Shown here one piece after another: positions 1-11,070 of a stretch of DNA of 64,000 nucleotides (position 1 is its first letter; each line of letters starts with the position of its first letter). The notes below the pieces were generated by a model. The model had not been told where the DNA came from, ran no database searches, and was given only the letters and a program-made list of their open reading frames with translations. The translations under genes and the position numbers were made by a program. This stretch comes from Campanula takesimana (Eukaryota; Streptophyta; Magnoliopsida; Asterales; Campanulaceae). The DNA is taken from the NCBI GenBank assembly GCA_026119855.1, contig JAOWBW010001303.1, positions 248,001-312,000 of the forward strand, given 5' to 3'.

Positions 1-65
1 TAATTTTGATGATAAAAATAGGGTTTGATATACGCACCCTTAAAATTTCCTAATATACCTGCATA

Positions 66-339
66 CTCACTCCGTCCCTCTTTAATCTACAAAAATTATC
101 ATTTTAATTATCCCACATTAATCTACAAAGTCCTATAATAGAAATGGTTTAATATTTTTTAAATAGCTAGACCCACTTGTCATACTCACAAAAAATATCC
201 GCTTTCTATTCTCTATCACACTCTCTCTCTCTCTCACTCTCACTCAACTACATATACTCACAACACATCACTTTTTAAATCATTTTTATTAATTCTTGTG
301 CCAAGACTCATTTTTGTATGTTAAAGAGGGGCGGAGGAG
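66..339. mobile_element. Stowaway-type MITE
   Basis: The ends are inverted: the left reads CTCACTCCGTCCCTCTTTAA and the right ends TTAAAGAGGGGCGGAGGAG. TA dinucleotides at 64-65 and 340-341 flank it, as expected for Tc1/mariner-related Stowaway MITEs. It is about 274 bp, AT-rich and has no coding capacity. A second copy of the same subfamily lies at 44888-45144. Confidence 0.8.
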
Positions 340-341
340 TA

Positions 342-1156
342 TGTGTTTTTAACCTTCAAAATACAAGTTCATTTTGACATTTTTAATGTTAAAACTACTA
401 GTTTAAACGCTGAAACGTTCAAACTTGCACTTTTATAAAACACTATAAAACTTGTTATAAAGTTTCCATTTGAATGTGTAAAAGTATAGCATGAAAACAC
501 AACTTTTTAACCTTCAAAAATGACACCTTTACAAGTTCAAGTCGGCATTTCTAACGTTCAAACTACTTCTTTAAATACTCCCTCGTAAAAGAGAGAGGGA
601 ATCATCTGGGTATTTGAACAGTATCCTACTCTATAACCTTTTGCAAACCAAAAAATAGTGACAGATGTTAACCTTGAGGATCAAAGTTAATAACACTTGC
701 AAATTATCACCAGTTGTAGATCAATACTAAGTGGAAGAAGAATACACAGTGGATCCTAAGCAATGAGGCTACTTAAAAAAAGAAAATTTTAAAAATTGAC
801 AAAGCGATATACACTATCATTTTTTGATCCTAAAGTTAGCCTGCATATGAACAGTAGAATTCTTAATAGTTGAACAAGTACAGAAGTAGTAAAAAAAGAG
901 CTACGGATTATCTGCAAAATTATGGCAACATTCATTAATGGAGCAACAAAAAAACAATGAATTTCAAGAAAAACAGAAAAGATAATGCTTATTAAAAAAA
1001 AAAAAAAGACTTAATTCTATTTATGAAAATAAAAACTCAAAATTTAAAAGTGTTATAAGAAACACCCATCTCAAATCTTGCTTCAAACTAAACCTAACTC
1101 AGTAAAAAACTAGGCCTTATTTCTAAAAATTAAAGACAAGAAGGAAGAAAAACTTC
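342..1156. other. AT-rich 3' flank of the cupin gene, no gene seen
   Basis: No coding region is supported here. Two imperfect direct repeats beginning TTTTTAACCTTCAAAA occur near 347 and 507, about 160 bp apart. The part next to 1157 is probably the 3' UTR and downstream region of the minus-strand cupin gene. No polyadenylation signal could be assigned with confidence. Confidence 0.5.
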
Positions 1157-4094
1157 TCAGTTTGGAGGAGGGAAGAAAACAGCATCAGCCAGCCTCTTTG
1201 AGCTGAAGTTCTTCTCAAATGCTGCATCAACATTGAAGCTAGCCTGTAGCACTTGTGGAGACAATGCCTTGAAGATGGAAGTTTTCCCAGCCAAATTTGT
1301 GAAAATTGGACTGCCACAAAACAAAACATAACCATTATGTCAACAGTCAAAAAATATAACTGTGATATGCACCCTCGGTCCCTTTTTAAATTAGACGATT
1401 CTGACCAAAATGGTCAACTTGATTGCACTCAAACCAAGAATTTGAAAAAAATAAATAATGATCAAAATAAAAATTGATCTGTCGTTAAGAATCGCCTCAA
1501 TAACGACTTTATATCTTTCTTTCTTTTTTTTTTTTTTTTTTTAATAACGACTTTATATCTGCATTGACATGAAATGGGATGGGGGAGTAATTGATAAAGG
1601 ATTAAGAAAATACTTACTTGGGGGTTGTGATGATAGAAAACCACTCCATACCATCAGGATCACCAATCTTCGAAACAACAAAGAACCTCGGAACAATGAA
1701 CAAACTACCAGCCTTAATAGTAGTTTCAAGAACACGCTTTCCATCAACACCCACAACTTGAACTCTTCCACTACCCCTAATAATGTAAGTCACCTGCAAA
1801 GCAGAGTCACAAGAAAACCCAGGAGAGCACATGGCACCACCATCAATCATAACAAGATCAGCACCAAGCCCAACTTCTCCAACCAAAGGCAAATTCTTCG
1901 TATTCAAAACCACAACTCTTCCACCATTCTTGATATCAACATCTAACGGAGCTTCCAAGCAGTTCAATGCCATCCCATCTCTGCTCTCTTTTTTGGGCTC
2001 AGGCATTTTAAAGCTTGCATCAAGCTTGACAATGCCCGTGCCAGATTGTTTTGTGACAAGGGTTTTTGATGAGCCTTCATCCAAGTCACAAGCACGGCCC
2101 ACAAACTCGGTTGAAAAGCCGGTGAAGATGCTGTTTGAGCCCATAAGAAAGAAGTCGGTGAATGAACCTGCTTTGTGGCCTTTAGAGGTGTCGCCCAAGA
2201 AAAGGATAACGAGCTCGGTGTCCTCTTTGTTGTACCACCAGGTCACTGAACCGAATGGGATGGCCATTGCATCACCCTTCTTGATTGCGAGAACTTTCTC
2301 TTCTTTTTCTGGGGGAACAATTCCAGCAACTCCAGTACCTAATGAACAATTACACACAACAATAACAAGTTAAAACAGGCATAATATTTATGCTGGCTTG
2401 CAGTATAATCAAGCAATCTATATATACACATTAACATGAAGTTCGTCAGAGAACCTCTAAGATGATACTACCAATTACATGTATGATCTAACCCCAAAAC
2501 GTCACTAACATCCAACCTCATCCAAATAGGAAACAAGGAGAAAGAAAATGCAATAGCATCCCCATTGAACGATTGAGAGATGAAGTATCGAACATCTAAA
2601 CTCTGCCAAGCATTATTACAAACATCCTCTTTGTCTTACAAGAATATTGCCTCAAACTCAAAATCAGCTTTAATTTGATGGTATGCATGTATGATTTCCT
2701 CAGTTTGCTAAAATTTGAGTACAGAGATTAAAGAACATATAATTTGGTTCATCATATGAATCAATCCCCAAGTACTTATCACATTAAGTCATTAAGAAAG
2801 AGCACAAAACTATTTTGGAGCAAAAAAAAGAAGCCAATTGGCAGATAGTAAAAGGAAAAAAATAATACTCCCTCCGTCTCAAAATAGATGTCGTTTTGGG
2901 AGTTAATTTTTGTCTCAAAATAGTTGTCGTTTCACTATTTTCAAAGCTTTTTTATTGCTCTATACCAATTATACCCTTAATAATGATAGTGAACTATCTC
3001 TGACCTAACCATTTAATTACCCAGGTAGTTGAATTATTTTAGGGGTATTTGAGACTTCTTCACATGCATTAATGTCATTTCTTAATATGTGTGAAACACT
3101 CCAAAACGACATCTATTTTGAGACGGAGGGAGTAATCAAATAACCATTCAAGATAACACATAATTAAAGCATCACAATCAATATAACTAAATTACTGAAA
3201 CATTATAATCAGAACATTCAATGCATTTAGCATTCACAATCAATATAACTAAATTACTGAAACATTATAATCAGAACATTCAATGCATTTAGCATTCACA
3301 ATCAATATAACTAAATTACTGAAACATTATAATCAGAACATTCAATGCATTTATTCTCTTGTAAATTAAGTACTCCCTCAGGTCCAAAATATCTGTCGCT
3401 TTTGAGTAATTTTTTTGGTCCAAAATAATTGTCACTTTTAGGTCAAAACAATTAAAATTCCTAATTTATCCTTACATTGGAAGTTGTTTTACTTTGTTAA
3501 TTGACTTAGTGAGTGTAATAATGTAAGAAAGATGGACAATAAATAAGGGTAAGCATGAAACTTTCACCATTAATATGGTGTAATAATTGCATTTCTTAAT
3601 CTTTGTGAAAAGTCCAAAAACGACAGTTAATTTGGACCGGAGGGAGTAATAGAGATTGACTGAAAACAAAATCAAATCAGGCAATCGCAAATCAAATCGA
3701 GTAAATCAATAAATCCATCCAAAATCGAGTCCCAATCCCATTGTAGAGTGATCCAATTGTTTCACATATTTCGAAAATCAGTCTCATCAACTGCATGCAA
3801 ACAGTTGGAGAAAATTCGAACTCCAATAAAACGAACGATGTAGTAATAGAAAGCAATAATTAGATCATGAATACGAGAATAGAAAGAATTGATCATACCT
3901 TGAAGAACATAAGCAACCTTGGCGGAGTCGGAATAGCGAGGGAGAGCGAAGCCGTACTTCTCAAGAGCAAGCTTGGCAGCGCCGATATTGCCTTGACGGA
4001 GCATTCCAAGCTCATCGGGGCACCATGCGTGGTAAGAACCTCCATCTCCGCCGTGCACCTTCTTCGGCAAGCGAGGACTCAAATCGATTTCCAT
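1157..4094 (-). CDS. Legumin/glutelin-like bicupin protein (RmlC-like cupin), 3 exons
   Basis: The coding sequence is complement(1157..1310, 1618..2338, 3899..4094), which is 1071 nt or 356 residues, with GT-AG introns. It starts MEIDLSPRLPKKV. Further in come YSDSAKVAYVLQG, EKEEKVLAIKKGDAMAIPFG, the conserved NCLEAPLDVDIKNGGRVV, and GFSCDSALQVTYIIRGSGRV in the second cupin barrel; it ends FFPPPN. The match in sequence and length is to the non-storage 11S-globulin-like cupins of plants (Arabidopsis At2g28680/At1g07750 type). These keep the two beta-barrels of seed globulins but lack a signal peptide, as seen here, so a cytosolic location is likely. Their biochemical role is not established. 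The first intron (1.56 kb) carries two MITEs and a tandem repeat. All three exons stay open, so the gene looks intact. Confidence 0.93.
2868..3132. mobile_element. Stowaway MITE in cupin intron 1
   Basis: It begins CTCCCTCCGTCTCAAAATAG and ends in the reverse complement with GAGACGGAGGGAG. TA flanks it on both sides (2866-2867 and 3133-3134). It is 265 bp long. Copies of this subfamily also lie at 9843 (split by a retrotransposon) and at 54057. Confidence 0.88.
3173..3353. repeat. 62-bp tandem repeat, about 2.9 copies, in cupin intron 1
   Basis: The unit containing ATATAACTAAATTACTGAAA starts at 3181, 3243 and 3305, an exact 62-bp period. The copies are almost identical, so the array is recent or kept uniform. 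It is intronic with no coding role visible. Confidence 0.9.
3373..3646. mobile_element. Stowaway MITE in cupin intron 1 (second)
   Basis: It begins CTCCCTCAGGTCCAAAATAT and ends ATTTGGACCGGAGGGAG, with TA on both sides. Its subterminal sequence (GGTCCAAAAT and TTTTGGACC) matches the element at 53770-54022, so the two form one subfamily. Confidence 0.85.
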
Positions 4095-4172
4095 AGCTTT
4101 TGACTGTGATTAATCAATGGAATATTAGGGGGGAAAACTTGAAGTAGGAGAAAAAGGTGAAGAGTGAAGGGA

Positions 4173-4179
4173 ATATATA
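4173..4179 (-). promoter_or_regulatory. Probable TATA box of the cupin gene
   Basis: The minus strand reads CTATATATTC about 80 bp upstream of the cupin start codon at 4094. The spacing would suit a short 5' UTR. This rests on motif and position only. Confidence 0.5.
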
Positions 4180-4353
4180 GCGAGTAAGGAGACGGTGGGT
4201 TAGTTCGATTCTAATGGGATTATGATATACGTTTACATTTATTATCGGGATTAACGTTTCCTAATGGATAAGGAATTTTGATTAAACAAAAAAAAAAATG
4301 GATGAGAAATCCTTCATCCCGTTAAAAACAAATTTCTTTTTATCAAGAAAATA

Positions 4354-4473
4354 ACTTGTGTGAGAATGTCTCATCACACGTGAGACGGATTCGTTGGGAG
4401 AGTAAACGGTTTGCCACCTTATGGATGGGGTGGTGGCAAGCTCATTTTCTCTCCCAACGAAACACGCACAAGA
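4354..4473. mobile_element. Foldback (hairpin) repeat upstream of the cupin gene
   Basis: It starts ACTTGTGTGAGAATGTCTC and ends with inverted GCACAAG. The arms hold GTGAGACGGAT and CTCTCCCAACGA, which pair with GTTGGGAGAG. It is the same family as 53545-53683, where the arms are better kept. It sits about 260 bp upstream of the cupin start codon. Confidence 0.65.
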
Positions 4474-4660
4474 CTTCCTCAATTTATTAAAAGTTTTACA
4501 TAAATGGGATAAGAACTCCTTCAATTCCTTCAGCAGAGTTAAAAGTAAAAATTAAATTAAAAATTTGTTTTATTAAAAGTTATACGTTTTTTTTTTTTTT
4601 TTTTGAAAGAAAAAAAGTTTTACGTTCTTAAGAAATACAATTGATACTAGATTTTTTTTT

Positions 4661-4800
4661 TAAATACTGTAAGTATTAAAAAATACTCTTATTAGTTCTT
4701 TCTATTGAGTCATTCTTATAAAAACTAGAATTTTTTAAAATACTGTAAGTATTAAAAATACTCTTATTAGCTGTTTCTATTGAGTCATTCTTATAAAATA
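4661..4800. repeat. Two imperfect ~77-bp direct repeats
   Basis: AAATACTGTAAGTATTAAA and the following ATACTCTTATTAG...TATTGAGTCATTCTTATAAA occur twice, starting near 4662 and 4738. The rest of 4474-5002 is AT-rich with no gene visible. Confidence 0.75.
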
Positions 4801-5002
4801 CTTGTTTTACATAAAGATGTGTAAAAACCTATTTTAAATTAAGAGATTTTGTTTTACATTAAAGGAGGAAAATAAGTTTTACACTAAAACGAGTTTAAAA
4901 CAAGTTTTGTGTAAATTTTCAGGTTTCTATTTCATGTACTTATATAGAAAAAAAATTAATACCATGAAACAAGTTTTAATGTATGGATTACGTCCCTTCT
5001 TC

Positions 5003-5212
5003 TTAAAAAAAAAAAAAATAGGGTTTTTTTATTAATTGATAATGTCATGAAGGACACAACTGGGCCTAAAACTAGGCTACTAACACAAATGCCATGAAGG
5101 CTACAACTAGGCCTATAAATAGGCTAACACAAATCTCCTTGAGAGGATTCGAACTCGTGACCTCCACATAGGAAGCTAGCACCGGATACCGCTTGAGATA
5201 AAGCTCTTTGGT
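5003..5212 (-). mobile_element. SINE with tRNA-like promoter and 17-bp target-site duplication
   Basis: On the minus strand the head contains an A-box-like TCTCAAGCGGTATCCGGT and, about 40 nt later, a B box GAGTTCGAATCC. These are the two internal RNA polymerase III promoter parts of tRNA-derived SINEs. The 3' end runs into a T-rich tail. A perfect direct repeat GATTACGTCCCTTCTTC flanks the unit at 4986-5002 and 5213-5229. The 210-bp length, the Pol III boxes and the target duplication together support a retroposed SINE rather than a tRNA gene. Confidence 0.85.
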
Positions 5213-5605
5213 GATTACGTCCCTTCTTCATGGTAACCAACCATCCCAAAACCACTATCTTCTTCTTTTCCATCTCCATCAATTCTACTATTTTTCTTCA
5301 TTTTGTTGTTCATTCTCATTACGTATTCAACGACACAATTTTTTGTAATCTCAACCTTTCAAGATTACAAACAATTGTGTTGTTGATTTCTTCTTGTTTT
5401 TCCCTTTTGTTGTATAATAAATTTCTCTCTTTTGTGAGAATCGTTTTATTTTCTCCATCATGAGAGCCGTTGTTTTCTCTCCTTTGTGAGAGTCTATGTT
5501 CAGTTGTTTTTTGTTTGTTGTTTTTTCATGTTAGAATCACGACAATTCTTGCATTTTCGCACAATGAAGTGGATGTCAATCGTCTTACTGCATAAGGATG
5601 GTTCG

Positions 5606-5755
5606 CCGATTTTGAGATGTCTGGTGGGCGTTTACTCGTCAACCTGAATTCTGCATATCAAGGGCTCAACGCAAAATATTACCAGAAAGGAGATTTATTA
5701 AATGCCAGATTGAGGCAGTGTCCAAGTTTGACTTGGAGTGGAATTCATATGTCTC
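5606..5755 (+). pseudogene. LINE (non-LTR retrotransposon) ORF2 fragment
   Basis: One frame reads GGRLLVNLNSAYQGLNAKYY followed by QKGDLLNARLRQCPSLTW. This resembles the segment downstream of the reverse transcriptase in plant L1-type ORF2 proteins (typically RLL-NPNSL...KAKYFP-GDFL-A-LG-NPS-TWRSI). It is only about 50 codons with no flanking LINE sequence that I can recognise. The surrounding 5230-6199 otherwise shows no gene. Confidence 0.5.
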
Positions 5756-6199
5756 ACGATTTAGATCGAAAATATTGTTGTTGTATGTGAAGAAATAGAA
5801 CCGCTATGGTTATTCGGGGTGAGCCTCCGGTCTTTGTAGCGTGTCATCTCTTTTTTTAATTGTGAATGAAATTGAATTATTGTTTGCTAACAATAAATTG
5901 TGAATTAAATTGAATTATCGTTTGCCAAAAAAAAATGTATGGATAATGTTGGTATCTAAAAGTTTTAGCGCAAAAACACAAATTCTTGAACCAAATCTTT
6001 GCTTCCAAAACCTTCCTCCCCAAACAACTTGCATTAATTTGTATTTCACACTTTCTCAAAATATCGAATTTTTATTATTTTTTATTTGCTTTGCTCAACT
6101 AGACATACTTACACATTTAAATTGTGGGGTCATACTCTCAAATTATCATACTCACAACCACTTTTTCATTCATAATGCTTTTGAATATATATATATATA

Positions 6200-6481
6200 C
6201 TCCATCCGTCCCACCTCACTTGAGACCTAAGAGGTGGACACAATAACTAAGAAAAAAGAATAAAATAAAAAAAATATGTGGTAGAAAATGAAGAGAGAGA
6301 ATGAGTGGGGTTAATAGTAGGTTGGTTGAATGAATTGTGTGGTGGAAAATGAAGAGAGAGAATGAGTGGGTGGGGTAGATTGAATATAAAAGTATTAAAA
6401 GATTACCATTTTAAGAAGTCTCAAGTGAAGTGGGACGGACCAAAATGGAAATAAGTCTCAAGTGAGGTGGGACGGAGGGAG
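6200..6481. mobile_element. Stowaway MITE with internally repeated terminus
   Basis: It starts CTCCATCCGTCCCACCTCAC and ends GTGAGGTGGGACGGAGGGAG, flanked by TA. The right end is present twice: AAGTCTCAAGTGAAGTGGG near 6416 and AAGTCTCAAGTGAGGTGGG near 6452. A degenerate relative lies at 9421-9645. Confidence 0.85.
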
Positions 6482-6769
6482 TATAATTTAAGTGGGCTAA
6501 GATCCATATTTCACTTAACTTTGAGTCGGCTTTGGTACGACTGCTCAAAATAAGTTATTTAGGTAGATAACTCCTTATCAATCACATCGTATGTGACTCT
6601 TAGATCCTTTATGAGATTTTAGACATCTTATGTCTAACATGTTTTAATCTCATCTGACAATATTTTGGGACAAAAATTTCCTAAAACTGAATACTCATTT
6701 AGGGACAGAGAGAGTAGTAAGTAAGACTCGACTCAATAAATTTAACAAAACAACCAAGTTTAATTAGAA

Positions 6770-7560
6770 CGAGATGGTACATTTTTTTCTCAAATGTAAC
6801 ACTTTTTTTTCAAAAATATAACACAATTTTCTCAAATGTAACATATTTTTTTTTCAAAAATGTACACAATTTTGCTGAAAATAGATTAAAAATAACATAA
6901 GATTGACAACTAAACTAATGTTACATTTTATACTAAATGAACGTAACCTTTTTTTTCTCAATTGTAACACTTTTCTATGGTTTTACATTCAATTGAAATG
7001 CAAAAACCGATTATATACATAAATTTTTACTCTTTTTTAAAGAAAAAAGTAACATTTACTCTATAAAACTATTACATTCATCTATATAGCAAATTACAAT
7101 CATATATGCACTGTGTTACAATTCAATTATTACTTTTTCTAACCACAAAAACTATTTTTTTTTTTTTTTTGCAAAACTGCTGTTACATCTTACAATAAAG
7201 TGTTACTTTTTTAAAACTAAACTGTTACTTTCTTCATAAAAACGTGTTACATTTTTTACGACGAGCAGCTCACTTTTTTTGTGTGTTAAAAAGTAAGTTT
7301 TTTTAGAAAAAAATATAACAATATCATGACCCATCTAGTTTCATTCGTCGAGACGAACACAACGGTATGTTTAGATTTTTCCGACTTCAGAATCTCAAGA
7401 TATATCATTTTAAAGTTATTGGAAGTTTTTTTTTAACACGCGACACGTGTCGCAATTTGGGAGGAGGAAGGGGATGGAGCAGACGGGTTGGCCTGGGCGG
7501 GTATAGGTAAGATCCATGGGTGGATCCATCTCACAAGATGAGACGGTCTCACCCAAGTTT
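6770..7560. repeat. TGTAACA-rich repeat segment (copy 1), unclassified
   Basis: The segment is densely spaced with TGTAACA and its reverse complement. It ends with GGGCGGGTATAGGTAAGATCC and GATGAGACGGTCTCACCC. The segment at 41891-42510 has the same make-up and a similar end, so both may be copies of one unclassified non-coding element. No ORF or clear terminal repeats were found. The 288 bp before it (6482-6769) show no feature. Confidence 0.45.
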
Positions 7561-7628
7561 TTGACCTTAATGAAAATATGACTCTAAAGTTGTTTGTTTT
7601 GTTCAAAGTTTCAAATTCAGTTGGAGTT

Positions 7629-9051
7629 TGTTGGGTATGCTCACTTATATCTCAGTTTCAATGTAATAGGATTGATTAGATTTGATTGATCCATCACCTA
7701 AGTTTTATTTCATGGACTTTAGACCCACATGTAAGAAGTATTTATACTTCATTTTTTTAGGTTGTCCATTGTAATAGAATAGGCTTAGGAATAGGGCTAG
7801 AAGATAAAGATTCAAGAAAATCACATTTTGAGTTTGAGTCACGCGCCATGCGCCTCACCCATGCGCCATGCGCCTCCTTAAGCGCGCGCATGAGTATGCG
7901 CCTAAGCATAGCTCATGCGCCTCAGATAATTCAGAACGCGCATACGCTACGCGCCTCTTAGCTCAAACGCGCCTCAATGAAGTGTCTTTAACACTCAGTG
8001 ATTTAACGAAGATTCAAAGACTTGAAGAGATTCAAACTACGCCAATGATCCAACGGTGGTTAAATAACACGTATGTACCCGCATCTAAGGACATCTGTCC
8101 ATAACGGCCATATTTGTGTTATGTGTCTAACGGCTATAAAAGGACACGTGCTCCACTCATTGAGCGACAGCACATCCGTCCTTTTCTCTGACTCACCAAG
8201 GATTTCCAACGGCTAGTTTTTGGGGCTCTACTATAAATACCCCATAACTTCAACCATTTGAAGTTGCTAAGAATTTCAAGAATTTCTCTCTCAAGCGTTT
8301 GTTGAAGATTTGAAGATTGCCTTTGTTATTTCCAGAATCCTCAAGAACATCTTCATAACTTCATCCTTAGCTCAGATCCTCAAGCGATAACACTTTAGTT
8401 TTCTTGTGCTCTCAATCTCAAAGATCTAAAGAGCCTTGAATCTAAAATCACACACGCACCTCTTTAAGTTTGATCACTTAGATCCTTCTTTTAGAGATAC
8501 ACCGGTTATTGTCTAGGATTTGTTCATTCATAGAATATTAGATCTTGAGTTAGTGTATAAGCTCAAACGATTGTAATTTGTATCACTCTCTCATTATATA
8601 AGATCTCCATTAGAAATCCAAGACTAACCATCTTGGTAGAGGACGTAGATCATTTTCCCGATCGAACCTCTCCAAATAGCTCTTGTTCATATCTTGCTAT
8701 TTCTTTACAAGTTCATATCATATCTAACTACTTGCTTGTTTATTTATTGTAGATTGATTGATTGAATTGTGTTGTGTTTGTTATATCATTTGCCTTAGTT
8801 TCTTATTTCACCCACTTTGAGCCAAAATACTTAGAGTGTGTGTGCGCCCCCTTTATCATACTTTGCGCATATTTACATTACTAAATTCCGCTGTGCATTT
8901 CACTCACTCACTTAGGCACATATCATAACGCTTATTTGATAAAGTGCGCATTTGCAATTGAGTTTATCAAGGGTACGAAAAGAATTTTAAAACAGCTATT
9001 CACCCCCCCTCTAGCTATTTTTCATACCCTTGTTGCCCTTTGGGACCAACA
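7629..9051 (+). mobile_element. Solo LTR of a copia (SIRE-like) retrotransposon
   Basis: It begins TGTTGGGTATGCTCACTTAT and ends CCCTTTGGGACCAACA. Both ends, and internal blocks such as GGTAGAGGACGTAGATC and TTCACCCCCCCTCTAGC, match the LTRs of the element at 24808-38073 in opposite orientation. No internal region is attached. The flanks are GAGTT (7624-7628) and GAATT (9052-9056), a 5-bp duplication with one mismatch, as left by recombination between the two LTRs of an older insertion. TATA-like sequences (GGCTATAAAAGG near 8133 and CTATAAATACC near 8230) could be its promoter. A cluster of ATGCGCC motifs spans 7845-7975. Confidence 0.88.
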
Positions 9052-9056
9052 GAATT

Positions 9057-9420
9057 CATCTCTAATTTTTTTTATATACCATATTTGTTTCATGGATACA
9101 TAGAATATAGCTATTTTTCCTATGTACAAGTTATTATCAACTTCCAATGCCTTTTAACTTATTATGTGCGCATACAATAAATTTAGTTTATACGAAAATC
9201 TGAAATTCGCCGAATCGACGAAAAACTCTTAGGTTAATAACTATCAATTTATCGATAAATCAATAACTCTATAAATTAATAAATTTCAACAACAATGGCG
9301 ATACTATAACTTTATATAGTTTTTACTGTAATATGGTTATAAATGTGGTTGCTGATAACCCAATGAGATATTTGGACCCACAATAATGCATTGGGCTTAT
9401 GTATTAGACTTGGACACATA
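9057..9420. other. AT-rich intergenic stretch, nothing recognised
   Basis: No ORF with family resemblance, repeat ends or RNA gene was seen between the solo LTR and the degenerate MITE that follows. Confidence 0.4.
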
Positions 9421-9645
9421 CTCCCTAAAAAAACAGTATAATATTAATAATGGAGAGAGGTTGTGAGTATCAAAAATATAGTACAAAAGAGAATGAGTGG
9501 TAGGAATAGTAAGTAGTGCAGTTGTGAGTATGACATGAATCTCATTGAATAAAAAATAATAAAACTTTATTATTTTGGGCAGTCTCAATTGTGGTGGCAC
9601 AGACAAAAAAAGAAAGAAGTCTCACTTGTGATAAGACGGAAGAAA
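9421..9645. mobile_element. Degenerate Stowaway-type MITE
   Basis: It starts CTCCCTAAAAAAACAG and ends with AGTCTCAATTGTGGTGG and AAGTCTCACTTGTG...AGACGG. This matches the doubled right terminus of the MITE at 6200-6481. The outermost bases are eroded. Confidence 0.55.
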
Positions 9646-10046
9646 TATATATTTTGAATTAGTTATTAATAACGATTTTCTGAATTTTGCAAAAATACTT
9701 GCTCATAAATTTGTAAGCTAACCAGCAAAAATAAATGTGGGTGAGGTAATCCAACTTTTCATGGATTGAAGATCTCCCATGGTTATCCTAATAGTTTGCT
9801 TTTTGATACTACGCTAAAGGTTTATCTTGTTGATAAATAATACTCCCTCCGTTTCAAAATACATGACGTTTTAGAAGTAAAATTTTGTTCCAAAATATTT
9901 GACGTTTTACTAGTTCCAAGACTTTTTTTCTCTTGTATGCCAACTATACCCTCATACATTAATTGCAACCTATTTCTTGTTTAAGCATTTAATTGCATAG
10001 GTAATTGGATTGTTTTGGGGGTAGACAATTCTTTTTTATATGTATT

Positions 10047-11016
10047 TTTTAGTGCAGACAGAGGTGTTACCTCAGATGTTGCCACTGACAGTCTAAGTGC
10101 TGTGACGAAAATACTTTGTAATTTGACATTTCTTTCTAATATAATTTTATACTAATGTCCTAATATTATTGTCTAGATGTTGGTCCATATTTTCAGGTAT
10201 AATAAAGTTGATTTATGGAGCTTAAAGCATGGAGAATAAATTAACAAAGAATTACTCATAAAAGCTGAGTAAATGAGGGAGTTACAAACATATTTAACAT
10301 GTGTTAAATATGTTAAATATGGAGAAGACCAAGTCCAAGGTTTGTTGCTGATCAAATGGATGAAGTACAAGGCGTTGGAAGCTTGGAGTACAACAAGGTG
10401 ATGCATAGACTTGGGCATGAAGTTTTCGGTTGAGAAAAACAAGGAATGAAGACCAAGTCTTGCACAAATTGTGGAGAGAAAGCTCACACATTCTCCCCCA
10501 CTCCCTCACACGTGAATAGCAGCCCCAAGGCTGTTTATTTGAGTAGCCATCAAGTATTGAAGGCTATAAATAGTGCTTGGATGAGAAGATTGAAGACAAG
10601 CCAAAATTTACACACATCCATAGCAAAAGAACAAAGTACTTCTTGGCTCCTTTGTATCCTTTCTCCCATACACTCTTTTCCACACTCAAATACTTCGAGT
10701 TTGAGTGTGTTTTGGCTAGGTTAGGATCATTGTACTTTGTTTTTATTTTGGTTCCATAGAGCATATATCATACTAGCTATAGGGAACCTTTTGACTTTGT
10801 AATTGGTATTGATTATAAAGTTTTCGCCATTTAGGCATCTCAAGTTATATTTATATAACTTGAGAAAAATATATCTCTTGTGCTATTTATTTTTCCGCTG
10901 CAAAACTCTTATATTTTCGGGTGTGTGTATTCTGTCCGTCAGCGTGTGTTACCTGGGGTGTTACCTAACACTTGAGGTAACATCTGTTCTCAGAAAGCCT
11001 TTGAGAAACAATTTCA
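10047..11016 (+). repeat. 5' LTR of copia element 1
   Basis: It pairs with 16943-17903 and ends CAATTTCA. TATA-like sequence CTATAAATAG occurs at about 10563, and an AATTTACACACATCC stretch follows. The end region has tandem TGTTACC motifs (10946-10983). Confidence 0.92.
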
Positions 11017-11017
11017 A

Positions 11018-11033
11018 TTGGCACCAGAGCCCG
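11018..11033 (+). other. Primer-binding site of copia element 1
   Basis: TTGGCACCAGAGCCCG follows the 5' LTR directly. It resembles the TGGTATCAGAGC site complementary to initiator methionine tRNA, but reads GGCACC for GGTATC. The site is probably a drifted form. Confidence 0.65.
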
Positions 11034-11070
11034 GTCACTTGACATACTAAGTGGTTCGTTCCAGTTTGTC

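Noticed and set aside
3173..3353. CRISPR-like regular repeats
   Set aside because: The units are contiguous tandem copies without spacers, in a plant intron.
5130..5160. tRNA gene suggested by a B box
   Set aside because: No cloverleaf can be completed, and the 17-bp duplication plus T-rich tail show a SINE.
10173..10764. ORFs repeated in both LTRs of copia element 1
   Set aside because: They have no known domains and overlap the region with the likely promoter; they recur only because LTRs are duplicated.
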